Shown here piece by piece: positions 20,944 to 32,115 of a DNA stretch of 64,000 bases (position 1 is its first letter; each line of letters starts with the position of its first letter). The notes beneath the pieces are model-generated. The model did not search any database and had not been told where the DNA came from. It saw only the letters and a program-made list of their open reading frames with translations. The stretch comes from Flectonema sp. DT1601 (taxonomy: Eukaryota > Euglenozoa > Diplonemea > Diplonemida > Diplonemidae). The stretch spans positions 1,054,001 through 1,118,000 of the forward strand of contig OZ025808.1 in assembly GCA_964019425.1 (NCBI GenBank). Direction: 5' to 3'. The translations under genes were made by a program, and so were the position numbers.

Positions 20944-21987
20944 ACACTGAACTTATCTGAGGTGTCATGTGTTGCATTTCCGACAGCTACAATGTCGGTT
21001 TACAGAAATATGAGAAACGACTTTGACAAGGTTAGCTATGGCTCACTATTCCGGAATAGTTTTAGAACATAAGTAAGGAGGTAAGCAGTACACACAATGG
21101 GAAGACAAAATAAAAAAAAAAAATAAAAAATAAAAAACCAGTATACCCTATTAAGTTGTTAATAACGTCCTCTACTCCCACTTCCTCTGAAAGTTGTACC
21201 CCATCAGTGAAAGTGTTTTTTCCTTAAATTTATTGCTTAGTTATGAGGTGTAATGCATAAGTTTTTTCATTTCCCCCCTCAATAATTAAGCCCTTTCCCT
21301 TTTTCTTCTCCTTTTTTTTAAAACGGTGTTGAAAATTTGATTTTCGCTGTGACAGGGTTTTCTTCTTTCGCGATGAGAGTGAAGAGAACACGCAGTGTAA
21401 CTTCCTTTTACAGTTGATCGTAATCACTGGTTAGTCTTTTTTTTTTTACTTTTGAAAAATAAAAAATAATGTGTGAAGAGTTTAGGGTGCCTGTTTTCTG
21501 ACAGACTTTGGTGATTGCTGTGGTTTTATTTCTATTTTTTTTTTCTCTTCTTCTTTCTTTCTCTCTCCACTCCCATCTGGACAGGGCATACATGTGTACT
21601 CTACATCATGAAATGATGCCTGAGTAAGCTTACAAAGGAACTGTTTACCGAGTTGCCACTCATAGTAAACACAGCTTTTAGTGCGCTTCCCAATTAGTAG
21701 TAAAGTACATAACGAATGTTTGTACATTTTGAAAAAAAAAAAAAAAAAAAAAAAAAAAAAGCAGTGTCTGTATTTCTGCTTTCAGTTACACATAAATTTC
21801 TATAAAAGTGTTGAATCCTCGTAATAGCGCATCCTGTGCGTTGTTCTTATTATTTTCCCTTTTCTTACATTTATCCCTTTTCCACGTTTATTCTAAAATG
21901 AGTTAACCAATTTGGATTGCAGTGTATTTCTTTATACTATCTTTTTTTATTTTCCCCTTTGAAGAAAAAAACAAAAAAACAACTAAA
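20944..21987. other. intergenic, no gene seen
   Basis: 1.04 kb of AT-rich sequence with an A run of nearly 30 nt at about 21731-21759. A possible acceptor (GGATTGCAG, ending 21922) lies 66 nt before the SDR start. Confidence 0.55.
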
Positions 21988-22776
21988 ATGCCAACAGCAG
22001 TCAAAGGAATGCCAGCCCTCGCTGGAAAAGTTGTTGCCGTGACTGGAGCTTCAGGTGGTATCGGTGAAATAGTTGTCAAGACTATGGTGAAGTATGGATG
22101 CATTGTTAAGGGTGTCGATATTGAAAAAGCGTCCGAGAAGATGGGAGCTATGCAAAAAGAATATGGAAACAAAACCTTCAGTTTCTACACTGCCAACCTA
22201 CTAAATGCTGACGAATGCAGTTCCCTTCCAAGTAAAGTAGGTGATATCGATATGTTGGTAAACGCTGCTGGATTAGCAAAGATTTCACCTTTGATGGAAC
22301 AGACAGCTCAAGATTGGGATTTGACAATGAACCTAAACGCTAAAGCCGTCTTCTTAGTGTGTCAGGCATTTGCAAGACAGTGGATTGCACAAGAGAAGGC
22401 TGGGTCTATTGTAAACATTTCTTCTCAGGCATCAAACGCTCCTCTTCCAGGTCACATGACTTACTGTGCATCAAAGGCATGCGTTGATATGATTACCAGA
22501 ATGCTTGCTATGGAATTAGGACCTCATAATATCAGAGTTAACGCTGTCAACCCAACAGTTGTATTAACAGATATGGGACGTGCTAACTGGTCAGACCCAA
22601 AGGTTGCTGGACCGATGCTTTCATCTATTCCACTGAATAGGTTCGCTGAACCAGATGAAGTATCAGAAGCCATTGCTTGGCTTCTCACTGATGCCGCTGG
22701 TATGATCAACGGACACTTACTTCCAATCGATGGAGGATTCCTTGCATGTCGTAGTAACTTAATGTCGAAGATTTAA
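21988..22776 (+). CDS. DCXR: L-xylulose/dicarbonyl reductase-like short-chain dehydrogenase with C-terminal SKI
   Basis: Encodes 262 residues from the ATG at 21988; the upstream 22 codons of the same frame are hydrophobic 5'-UTR read-through. A classical SDR: TGASGGIG cofactor loop (residues 19-26), LVNAAG, catalytic Ser in VNISSQAS, and YCASK with catalytic Tyr and Lys. The block VNPTVVLTDMGRANWSDP is characteristic of the DCXR/L-xylulose reductase branch, which reduces L-xylulose and alpha-dicarbonyls with NADPH. Unlike the animal enzymes, which stop near GGFxAC, this one has a short extension ending in SKI. That resembles a type 1 peroxisomal (glycosomal) targeting signal, so location may be peroxisome/glycosome. 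Confidence 0.92.
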   Translation: MPTAVKGMPALAGKVVAVTGASGGIGEIVVKTMVKYGCIVKGVDIEKASEKMGAMQKEYGNKTFSFYTANLLNADECSSLPSKVGDIDMLVNAAGLAKISPLMEQTAQDWDLTMNLNAKAVFLVCQAFARQWIAQEKAGSIVNISSQASNAPLPGHMTYCASKACVDMITRMLAMELGPHNIRVNAVNPTVVLTDMGRANWSDPKVAGPMLSSIPLNRFAEPDEVSEAIAWLLTDAAGMINGHLLPIDGGFLACRSNLMSKI

Positions 22777-23635
22777 TACTCATTTCAAACAAACTGTGCG
22801 TAAGTAAGATGACATCTCTTTTTATATCCCAAATAAGGCTAAGTGAGGCATCATAAAAATATATTCCGCTGTGCCCTTCAGAACGTCAATTTTCTTTTTC
22901 ACTCCACTCCCCCTCCCAAAATCTTTTTTTTTAAAAATTTTTTCATATATAGTTGTGATGAGTTCAATATGGCTTGCCGGTATTTTACACGTGAAAATTT
23001 TGTGCGCCAAAAAATAAGTAGCTTCTATACAGAATGGTGATGTTTTTTCTTTTTTAAAACCTTGTACATGTACGCAATCTTGTAATAAGCAATAACGTGA
23101 CCCTCTGATTTGCACGTTTACCAATTGCTATAATATTTTGTGTTCATGTGTTTTTATCATTCACTGTCTGTGTTCTTTCTTTGAACCACCTCGAAACCAG
23201 ATGTCAAAGTGGACAGAGAAAAAAAAAAAAATTAAAAAAAAAAAAAACAACAACAAAGCTGGGAGATATTAATACTTGTACTCCTTTAAAAGGATAAAAA
23301 TAATTTAAAGCACTTTTTATTTAAAAGTTTTTTGTTTTATTTTGAAATTCTCTTTTTTTTAAAGGGATCCAAAGTATAGATATATTTCGTTATTAGTATT
23401 TTTTTTTTTTTTTTTTTTTGCCGATTATCGCGCGTGTTTTTTTACAGAGTCTTACTGTGTGTCGATTGCATATAATTTCCTCACCCAACAGTTTCTCAAC
23501 TTAAATTAAACATTGATCACGAATACATTAGAGATAACCCGTTCAGCTCACACTATTAATCTACTTTATCCCACATCCAGAACTCGAATAATAATATGAC
23601 AGAAGTCTGACGAGTTCATCAATGAGACCAGAGCG
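22777..23635. other. intergenic, no gene seen
   Basis: 859 nt with A runs at about 23220-23247 and a T run of about 21 nt at 23399-23419. The stretch before the next gene (23460-23635) is of ordinary composition and probably holds its 5' UTR. Confidence 0.55.
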
Positions 23636-26104
23636 ATGTCTCTATTCCGACGTGTAATCCGACCCAGCAGCACTGCAGAGGTTGTTCGAGAATGTGAGAA
23701 GCTGATATCGAAGAAGAAGAAGTCGGAAGGTGATCCAGGGAAAGTATTGGCTGAGATATCTGCGGTGGTGATGTTACAAATGAAAGCCGATCAGTTTAAT
23801 CATCGAGAAATAATAAAAGTTTTGGAAAGTCACGTAGAGCTTCGTGTTCGGTCATCTGGATTCATTCACTGGATAACTAACCCACTACAAGATCCTCAGA
23901 CTTGCAGCAAACTCCGAGTTCATGAAACAACCAGAGTACTTCAAATATTTAACTTACTAGAAATTCAGTCTTTTGACATTCAAAAAGCAATGCTGAATCA
24001 GATTGACGGACTGCTCACAACAAATAAGTTCAACGCCCATGACGCTGCCTTATCAATAGTAACTCTCTTTAGAGCTTTGCATTTAAACTCAAAGGATGAT
24101 TTAATGGTTCGTCTTGTTACGTGGCTTTCTAAAAGCGCATTGAACTCTTTATCAAGCACACCAGATATAGCGCTATCATTGTTGCAGGTAATGTGGTCGG
24201 GTGTTTTCGATCCTGAGAATAAGATTCCGAATGGGAGGAAATCGCGTATTGAAATATCCATTTTGAAGACTTGTGAGCGGTCGCTTGATAGTTTTGATTT
24301 ATTTCGGAGATTTAGGCTCATGGAGTTGGTTACCAATAAACAATTACTACCTCCTGTTGCGCCTCGTAAACTTTTAAAAAGATCTATTCTTGGCATAGCT
24401 GGAGATATTGCTGAACAGTTGTCATTGTCAGAAATATCAAAAACTATAGCAGTTGTAGAGCGTGACCAAATTCATAGTCGGGTTATTCACACTGGTTCGC
24501 AACCATACACAGAACTAGGTCTTGAACGGTACTACGCAATGAGGCATTCTATACCCCAATCACTTAGACGATCTCTTAGACAAATTTCCATTACCCGCTT
24601 GACAACGTCTCCTAACTGGAATCGTAAAGGTGGTCCTGTAGAGCTTAATACGGTACTTCCAATGTTGCATTTACTTAAAAATATGCCGATAGCGTGGATC
24701 GAACTTGCCAGAATTATTATACACGAAGCATACCGGATTCGTGGAATAGAAGGTGGGATGTATATTATTGACTCGGGAGAGTTGTTTTGTGGAGTGGCGA
24801 GATACTCGCAAGCTGATCCGACATTTGGGATTCGACTTAAGCAACTGTCTCCTGAAATGTGTTTTAATTGCGGTAATGGAGATTATACATTGAAGAGTAT
24901 GATTGCTATATTACGGGCTGCGAGTAGATCCATGTTTCTCATCTCAACTCTCACTACCGCCTTGTTAACATCTATTAACAAGTCATCGACTTCAGATGTC
25001 TTCTCCCTTCCTTTGGCTTTTCAACGATCGGTAATTACAAGCTATGCTGCTATTTCTGTATCTGTAAAAACTTTGTTTAATGAAAATGTAGCTTGGGATC
25101 CTTCAGTTCAATTCCGGCTGAAAACTCATTCCGATGCTTTGAATTCCGATAGTTTAGATGATTGTATTATAGAATCTGAGAAGCAATCTGTTTTTAATTA
25201 CTCAGAATTGAAATTGTTGAGTAGAACTGATATTTTATCATATGTGAATGATATTGTTAATGTGTCAGGTGCCAATACAATTCCGTTAGAAGTTGTTAAG
25301 CATATTGAGATGAATATCGGTGATGGGAGAAATCTTTCATTTAAAGAAATAACCAACCTGTTTAACACAGCTGACATGAACGGTTGTATTCTTTTTAAGA
25401 AATTCATAAAAAAACCAACTCTGTTGTCTCCGAGTGACATTCCACGATTCTTAGATGTAACAATGCGAGGTTGGGGATCGTTGGAGGACCCTGAAATAGT
25501 TATTTATGAGATTCTTGATTGCCTTTTTATGTCTTCTTTCTCCGATTCGATATCATTACAGACAGCTATTCAAGGATTACTTCAACTGTTTAAGCTTCCG
25601 AGTATCAACTTCCACTACTCATGGGCGCAGAGATACTTTTCTATTATAGAAAAAGAGCTTTTTGAGTCTCAAGTTTGCTTAGCAACGGAAATTTTAAAGT
25701 GTTGTGTGGCTGCTCAGAAATCTGGTATTATCAGTGAGGGAGTGATCTTGGTAGTGAATGAACATTGTGTAAAGTATTTATCTCACCTTTCTATGTCAGA
25801 TGTTGAATTGTGGTGTAGGAAGGTATTCGGATCTTCTGTGTCGTACTCGTCTTCTAATTCTATCTCTCAGTCGTATTTATTGTTGTCTCTTAGCAATCAA
25901 CTTTCTGAAAGAGATCGTCAGAGTTTGAGTGAAATACTTCTCAGTGACTCATCTGCTATTTCGATGGTATCTCCAGAATTCTCGGGTAGTTCTGTTGCTG
26001 TTTATCTTCCAGATTCTCTTCCCGGACTTGAAGATTCTGATTGTGTTCAATGGACATCAACCGTAGACGAGATACTTGAGATCGCCAGAGAGCTTCCGAT
26101 ATGA
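23636..26104 (+). CDS. unknown 822-aa alpha-helical protein, possibly mitochondrial
   Basis: I do not recognise this gene. It encodes 822 residues from an ATG with an Arg/Ser start (MSLFRRVIRPSS) that could be a mitochondrial presequence. The rest is predicted helical, Leu-rich and soluble, with repeated helix pairs and no long hydrophobic span, zinc motif or coiled coil. This texture recalls FAST-kinase/RAP- or PPR-like helical-repeat proteins that act on organelle RNA, but no RAP or PPR consensus can be pointed to. The gene appears intronless. The neighbouring gaps are short, with only about 210 nt to the next start. Confidence 0.8.
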   Translation: MSLFRRVIRPSSTAEVVRECEKLISKKKKSEGDPGKVLAEISAVVMLQMKADQFNHREIIKVLESHVELRVRSSGFIHWITNPLQDPQTCSKLRVHETTRVLQIFNLLEIQSFDIQKAMLNQIDGLLTTNKFNAHDAALSIVTLFRALHLNSKDDLMVRLVTWLSKSALNSLSSTPDIALSLLQVMWSGVFDPENKIPNGRKSRIEISILKTCERSLDSFDLFRRFRLMELVTNKQLLPPVAPRKLLKRSILGIAGDIAEQLSLSEISKTIAVVERDQIHSRVIHTGSQPYTELGLERYYAMRHSIPQSLRRSLRQISITRLTTSPNWNRKGGPVELNTVLPMLHLLKNMPIAWIELARIIIHEAYRIRGIEGGMYIIDSGELFCGVARYSQADPTFGIRLKQLSPEMCFNCGNGDYTLKSMIAILRAASRSMFLISTLTTALLTSINKSSTSDVFSLPLAFQRSVITSYAAISVSVKTLFNENVAWDPSVQFRLKTHSDALNSDSLDDCIIESEKQSVFNYSELKLLSRTDILSYVNDIVNVSGANTIPLEVVKHIEMNIGDGRNLSFKEITNLFNTADMNGCILFKKFIKKPTLLSPSDIPRFLDVTMRGWGSLEDPEIVIYEILDCLFMSSFSDSISLQTAIQGLLQLFKLPSINFHYSWAQRYFSIIEKELFESQVCLATEILKCCVAAQKSGIISEGVILVVNEHCVKYLSHLSMSDVELWCRKVFGSSVSYSSSNSISQSYLLLSLSNQLSERDRQSLSEILLSDSSAISMVSPEFSGSSVAVYLPDSLPGLEDSDCVQWTSTVDEILEIARELPI

Positions 26105-26313
26105 GTAATCAAGACTACGATGATAAAAACTGGATTTTTTTTCTTCTTTTTTGTATCCAACAAAGGTGCCCGCAGGGCCATTCTCAAGGGATCCGCACAA
26201 GAGGTCTCATCGTTTCGATTTTTTAGTTATTATTCTTATCTTTTTTTTTAAATTTCTTTTATAAATTCCACACAGAAAAGGTGAAAAACAACAGCAACAA
26301 CACAACAACTAAA

Positions 26314-28060
26314 ATGGTAGGCGAAGGATATCAAAGCATTGCTTCTAAGGATGAGTCAAGGAACCCATTCTCAATGTTGGGAGGTCCTTTAAAATCAACC
26401 ATCGGAATTATAGCGTTCCTGGGATGTGTACTAAGTGTAATAGGAGAGATACTACTCTGGATTAAGATAAATGATTTGTGTACTGAAGTTCCATGTGACA
26501 CAAATAGGTTAGGTAGTTACGCTTTGATTATGTGTTTAATTTCTTTGGCGAATTTTTATTCATTTGTGATTAAGAAGCCGCAGTTTATGTGGGTGACGGT
26601 GACTGTTTGGTTGGCAGTTATTAATGAAGTTGTTTGCAATTGTCATTTACAAGTTAAGAACGGAGATCAACACACTATTATAGCAGCTTGGATTATGCTT
26701 TTGGTTGGTGTCCATATGACTATGCTTGTTATGCCTCTTGAGGGGTTTAATGGAATTAAAATTAGACAGATCGGAGCAATCTGCATTGCAACACTCATTC
26801 TAATTGGAAATATCTTATTGTGGTCCAAGGGTGAGCCTTGCCGTGATTCTCAGATTGCGTTTGAACCTTCGGTACCTGCATTCTTCTTAGTTTGGTATTT
26901 ATTTTCAGCTATTTGTAATTACACTGCTGGGTTGGAATTGTCGTTTATGTTTGCTGGTTTTCAGTTGACGAGATTTCAGCCTTTTGATGCCTGCAGTACG
27001 ACTGAATGCAAAGCTGGAGTTGCGTTGATATTTACAGGTCTAGTTTCATTAGTTTTGTTTCACTTGGTTTTGGATTGTCAACTTATTAAAGTCAGCCTCG
27101 AAGATGTAATTAAAAATATAAAAGACAAACGTATGCCTATTATTGTTCTATTCGCTACACTCTCAATGGTCGGAGGAATCTTAGTCTGGACAAGTACACC
27201 AAATCCAGACGACAGACAGTCATTTCATGTTGTTATGATGTTTTTAGTCGCATTTTTAAGTATGGCATTACAGGCTACTAGAAACCCTGGTCTTTGTATC
27301 TTGTTGTTCTGTTTTGTTTACACAAACATCAATTCAATGCTTTCACCTGATGGTATTATCTCAAAGAGTAAGGGACAAGCTAGAACAGGATATCTCTTCT
27401 TGTTGTTGTCTGCTAGTAGTGTCTTTGTTTCATTTCCAGCAAAATGGAATCTTCCGTCGTTGTCAATTTTTGCTGAAAATGATCGTTCTCACATTCACTA
27501 CGCACTTGTATTGATATGCTCATACTTGTACTTGTCTTCGAGTGGTGTTTATGTTTTAAATTATGGATTTCTTGGTTTAGTTATATTGGCTTCGGTTATG
27601 TCGAAATTCCCTCATGGACTTCAGTGGGTGTACTTTGCGTCCCTTTACGAATCTCCTCAAATCAATCCTTACAGAGTGCCTGACTCGACTCATAAACTTG
27701 TGTACTTAATTATTTGGATTGTTTTTCTTCTTGTTATCGCTCATCACATCTCCAGATTCGGAATGGAAGCATTTGATAACGTTAGACTGTTTACAAGAGA
27801 AGATGATGATGAGAAGTATGAAGAGTATGTAGTTATTTTTATTTAATGTTTGTGGTTGAGGTGAAAGGATTCTTTTAAAAAAAAAAAAAAAAAAAACCAG
27901 CCTCGGAAAGGGACCTTCAGAGAGTACTCGCGTAAACACCACAACTCATGTAACTTACGACGCAATCTCAGCACCACCTCAGAGAGATCCTGCAGAAGGC
28001 GAGTCATTCACATACGCAACTGAGCAACCAGCAGTATCGGATCCACCAAAGGCCGAGTAG
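26314..28060 (+). CDS. polytopic membrane protein with internal repeats, two exons
   Basis: Exons 26314-27824 and 27901-28060, giving 556 residues. The intron (76 nt, GTATGT...CCAG) joins GA|C in frame and replaces a premature stop at 27844. The second exon encodes an acidic, Pro/Thr-rich cytoplasmic tail ending ...DPPKAE. The start is the ATG at 26314, after the acceptor CCACACAG (ending 26275). About 13-16 hydrophobic helices are present. A similar segment ending in I-L-L-W or I-L-V-W recurs near residues 46-49, 167-170 and 288-291. A fourth, weaker one appears one period (about 121 residues) later. This suggests tandem duplication of a four-helix unit. I do not know the family; it could be a transporter or structural membrane protein. 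Confidence 0.82.
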
Positions 28061-29144
28061 AAGTTGCTGAAAGTTTTATTTCCCTTTTTTGCAACTTTCC
28101 CAGTTTGGCTAATAATAACAAGTAGTTTTTTGAGTTACGAATTAACTTTCTTGCCACAGAGAAATCCCCTGTTTTTTTTTCTTCTTTTTTTTTTTTCACT
28201 CTTTCTTGCCTCTTTTCCCCTATCTTTGTATCCTTACTAAGAATTTGCGATTGTTGATGTTAAAGTAGAAATGGTGTGACAGCGTGGGTATCGACCTGTC
28301 TGACGTTGTGTTGTTTTGAATCTCTGAAACATTGTGCAACCTCCTCCCCAGACGGGTCTTTCGCTCTTGCGCATCAACAATTGTTTATAGCTCTATGATG
28401 AGTTATGAGCAAGGTCACTTTCTCTCTGCTACATTACTATACTGCACCCTGTTAAAACCACAACCTGAAATGTTACTGTTACTGATGAATTGTATTGATT
28501 CGCTGTTACTTTAAATTGTGACGGCAAATTCATGCTATTTGTGTTATCTTTTTTCTGTTGGCGAATACTTCTCGACATTTTTTTTTTCCATTTTTTTTTT
28601 TTTTCTTCTCTTTTTTTTTTTTCGTCTCTCTACGCGTGTTGTAGTGTTGTCGCTTAAATATCCGTGTGTACGAAAATTTAAATTGAAAAATGTGTGCAAT
28701 TATGATCCGAAAGAATGGTTTCTGGGATACTGATTGACTGACCAATGTGATTGTTTTTTTTTTTAATTATTTTTGTTTATTTTTTTTAAGAATGATAATC
28801 TGCTTACAAATCTTTGGTAATCATTAACTTCTCTATATGCTGAGGACTCGAAGAAAAAAAATTAAAAAAAAATAAATTTTAATATGAGTTGGCTAATTGC
28901 ATTGAGAATACTGTGGAATTGTTGTTGGGGGGGGAGGGGGGGGGCCAGCTTTAGTTATATTGCAGTTTCTGTTTTCTCGCTTAATTAGTTTTTTTTTTTC
29001 CCCCCCGTCTCCTCCACCTTTTTTTTTCAAAATAAAATCTTCGTAAGGGCGGATGTCGCTTTCTTCTTACACAGAGTACTCGAACAAAAAAAAAAAAAAA
29101 AAAGAAAAAAAACGAGTCTTAAAAAGAGACGTGCGGATTTCATC

Positions 29145-29195
29145 CCAGGAGTACAAGTCTCTTCGCCTCTTTCTCCAGGAGTACAAGTCTCTTCG
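29145..29195 (+). repeat. 21-nt direct repeat, two copies
   Basis: The 21-mer CCAGGAGTACAAGTCTCTTC plus G occurs at 29145-29165 and again at 29175-29195, a 30-nt period. Only two copies; likely a recent local duplication. Confidence 0.8.
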
Positions 29196-29932
29196 TCTTT
29201 TCTCTCTTTTTTTCCCTTTTTTTTTTTTTTTTTTCTGCGTAGTAAGAATCGTAATAGCTGTAGCCGACCCTGTGGTATTTGGACTGGCTCCGTAAGTCTA
29301 GGACTTGTTTTCGCTTTAGAACAAGATTCCTACACAAACGACATCATTTAGGTTTTTCATTTTTCATCTTTTTTTCTTTTTTTCGTTTCTCTCTCTCTCT
29401 CTTGTCGACAACTTGATCTGTGCTTCTATACGAAAAAAAGGGCGAAAAAAAAAAAGAAAAAAAAAAAACTTACGGAACTTGTTGGTTTCAATTGTTGATA
29501 CCAAACGTAGTAGCAAACGTAGAGATGGAATCCAGACGGGAAAAAAAAAAAAAAAAACTTTTTTTTTTTTTTTTTTTTTTCTTTTTTTGGACTTTCCTTT
29601 CATTCGAATTGTCAGAACTTATTATTCTGTTTTTGAAGAATTCATTGACGTACTTATCATTACGAAAAAAAAAAAATAAAAAAATAAAAATAAAAAGTCA
29701 GAGTTAGGAAAGTAAAAACGCTCATTTGCAGTAATTATCTCATCCAAACTTTTTTCCGACCGCGTTATGAAAAACTACTGAGTCATACAGTTTTGATATT
29801 CATGGTCAATTTTTCTTTTTCTCACTTTAGTGTATTATTTTTCATTCAACAAAAGAACACAACGACAAACATGAGCTTCCTCTGCATGCATTTGATATCA
29901 GAGAATGAACAACATAAGAAACTAATCACATT

Positions 29933-29953
29933 GAGAGAGAGAGAGAGAGAGAG
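29933..29953 (+). repeat. (GA)10 microsatellite
   Basis: About ten GA units lie directly upstream of the pyrimidine-AG acceptor that precedes the transporter gene. Confidence 0.9.
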
Positions 29954-29974
29954 TTTATTGTATTTGGTCTTTAC

Positions 29975-29976
29975 AG
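29975..29976 (+). other. probable trans-splice acceptor AG for the transporter gene
   Basis: TTTGGTCTTTACAG ends at 29976, 37 nt before the ATG at 30013. No donor is evident upstream within the gap. Confidence 0.4.
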
Positions 29977-30012
29977 GTGACTCCGGGAAAAAGAAAAGAA
30001 AGAAAAAAAAAA

Positions 30013-30987
30013 ATGCTCAGTGAGTGGAAACGGAGACTCCAAATCGCTTCAGTGATGCTGTTGAACATTGCGAGCGCAGTCGGGATTGTTGTTATGAATA
30101 AAAAACTATTCGTTGAATGGGGTTTTAGATTTCCGAATACCCTGATGACTATGCATTTTGCCATATCTTGGGTTGGAATTGTTTCTTATCAGAAACTTGG
30201 TGGATTTGATCTGGCAAAGACGGAAGACATCCCGACATTGAAAACCTGCCTAACGATAGCTGCGTACCAAACTAGCAGTGTTATGCTCGTAAATTATTCA
30301 CTAATGTACAACAGTATAGGTGTCTATCAGGTACTAAAGCTTCTATCAATTCCTGTACTATGTTCTATGGAGTATTTTATAAAGGGAATCACCTACTCGG
30401 GTCGTATATGGACTTCTCTAACGTTATTATTATTAGGAGTGTATATTACGACATCTACTGACGCTTCGGGTAACTTGACTGGACTATTCTTTGGGTTAGC
30501 AGCTACAGTGTCATCAGGATTGTTTCAGATTAAAGTAAAAGAACTAACTCAAGGTCTCAGTAGTGAACAAGGATTGTATTACACGTCTTCGTATGTCGCG
30601 GCAATGTTTGTAGTTGTTTCTGCTTTGACTGACAGAGTAGTTGATCTACCGAACTACAACTACACCATTGCTTCATGCGGATTACTTCTGTCTTCCGGAG
30701 TAGCAGCTTTATGCATCAATCTCTCGGTGTACTATATCGTTGGCAGTACCGATCCAGTTACATATCAGGTAGTGGGACATGTTAAGACTGTGTTGGTTCT
30801 CTCTGCTGGATTCTTATTCTTCGAGGCTTCAATGTCGACTCAAAACACAGTCGGAATGGCTATCGCTATGATAGGAGTGCTTTGGTATACAAAATTAAAA
30901 ATGAATACAAAGAAAGATGTTTACAGCGTTGCGAAAGATAGAGAAGAAGATCCTAATGTCGTAGTGTCGCACAAACCTGGTATTTAA
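30013..30987 (+). CDS. drug/metabolite-superfamily transporter (nucleotide-sugar/triose-phosphate type, SLC35E-like)
   Basis: Encodes 324 residues from the ATG at 30013; the 12 upstream in-frame codons are Lys-rich read-through. About ten hydrophobic helices are evident. Family signatures are N-K-K-L-F near residue 25 after the first helix, a Y-x-x-x-K-L-L-S-I-P-V segment in the fourth helix, and G-H-V-K-T-V-L-V-L in the ninth. These are hallmarks of the TPT/nucleotide-sugar transporter branch of the DMT superfamily, which exchanges sugar nucleotides or phosphorylated sugars across Golgi, ER or plastid membranes. The substrate cannot be read from sequence. The cytosolic tail is charged and carries no clear retrieval motif. 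Confidence 0.9.
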   Translation: MLSEWKRRLQIASVMLLNIASAVGIVVMNKKLFVEWGFRFPNTLMTMHFAISWVGIVSYQKLGGFDLAKTEDIPTLKTCLTIAAYQTSSVMLVNYSLMYNSIGVYQVLKLLSIPVLCSMEYFIKGITYSGRIWTSLTLLLLGVYITTSTDASGNLTGLFFGLAATVSSGLFQIKVKELTQGLSSEQGLYYTSSYVAAMFVVVSALTDRVVDLPNYNYTIASCGLLLSSGVAALCINLSVYYIVGSTDPVTYQVVGHVKTVLVLSAGFLFFEASMSTQNTVGMAIAMIGVLWYTKLKMNTKKDVYSVAKDREEDPNVVVSHKPGI

Positions 30988-32115
30988 TAGGATCCTTACT
31001 TCAATTGAACGATTAGCACGCTTTGATCACCCTCTCAGGTAGTTGACTGAGACTGCTTCGCGGGGTGACTGGTGTATCATCATGGTGAATCACTGTGTAG
31101 TGTTTGAAGTGACATTTACATGTATTTGTTATAATTTTTTTTTTTTTTTTTTATTAGAAAAGGTCTTTACGCCAAAAGACATTGATTTTTGTTTAAGTTC
31201 TTGTTCTTAATTACATTCGTGTAGTATTTTCTTTTTTGAGATTTTTTTTTTTTTTTTTTGTCCTATTTTTTTTCTAACCTTGAGATACGAAACGTGGTAT
31301 TGTCTTCGTTATTTTCGATCAGGTGCTATCTTTTTTTTTTTTTTTTTGTTTTAAATCATTTTTTCACGGTCAAGGTGGAAGCATTGGGGACTGCAGATCT
31401 CTTGATCTGGCACATGTGCTGAAACTTTTAGTTCAATCAGCTACCGCAGTATTTGATAACTCGAAGAGCTACGCGATTCTCTTTGACTGTCTGTCTAACA
31501 AACTAATTCTAACTAATACGGTGGTTTGTTGGATGCGTTAAGGGATTCAAAGTGGTGTTGTATTCGTTACTTCCGATTAGATGCTTTTGTTTACTCACTA
31601 TTATTAATTAAGAAAAAAAAAAAAAAAAAAAATCCTTTGAGCACCATTTTTTGTTTGCATCAGACGAAATAAATTTTTTTTTAAAACTTTCCCATATTAT
31701 TTAACAACCAAGTCTACTGCCGGAGCCAAGCAAAGAGTTGTTGTTTTTGTAATCTCAAAATGAGGAGGGGAAATAAAAAAAAAAAGAACAAGAACTTGTA
31801 GTCAATTTGTTATCCCTGAGAACACATAAATTCAAACTCTTCCACTGCAATCTCTGAGTAGTTTCCAATGGTTATGGACTTTATTTCTTATGTAAAAAAA
31901 AAAAATATAAAAAAAAAAACCTCCCTCGATTTACTCGAAGATACTATACCTGTGATCGATATCATTTTTTTTTTATTTTTATTTTTTTTATTTTTTTATA
32001 AAAAAAAAATAATAATAAATTATCATCAGTGACTTGATTCATAACATAAGTACAATTCATTCAGCAAGTAGGGAGAGGAAGGGAGGAATAGAAATTTAAA
32101 AAATAAAATAAAACC
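30988..32115. other. intergenic, homopolymer-rich
   Basis: 1.13 kb with T runs near 31136-31152, 31241-31259 and 31331-31347 and A runs near 31614-31632 and 31890-31920. AATTCATTCAG near 32063 is a possible acceptor before the EF-hand gene. No coding frame. Confidence 0.55.

Larger units (their letters stand above)
28061..30012. other. intergenic, low-complexity; short direct repeat and GA microsatellite
   Basis: 1.95 kb without a credible gene. Features: G-rich tract at about 28926-28944, A run at 29085-29103, T runs at 29220-29234 and 29561-29580, the direct repeat at 29145-29195, and a GA microsatellite at 29933-29953. The small open frames are homopolymer artefacts on both strands. Confidence 0.6.
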
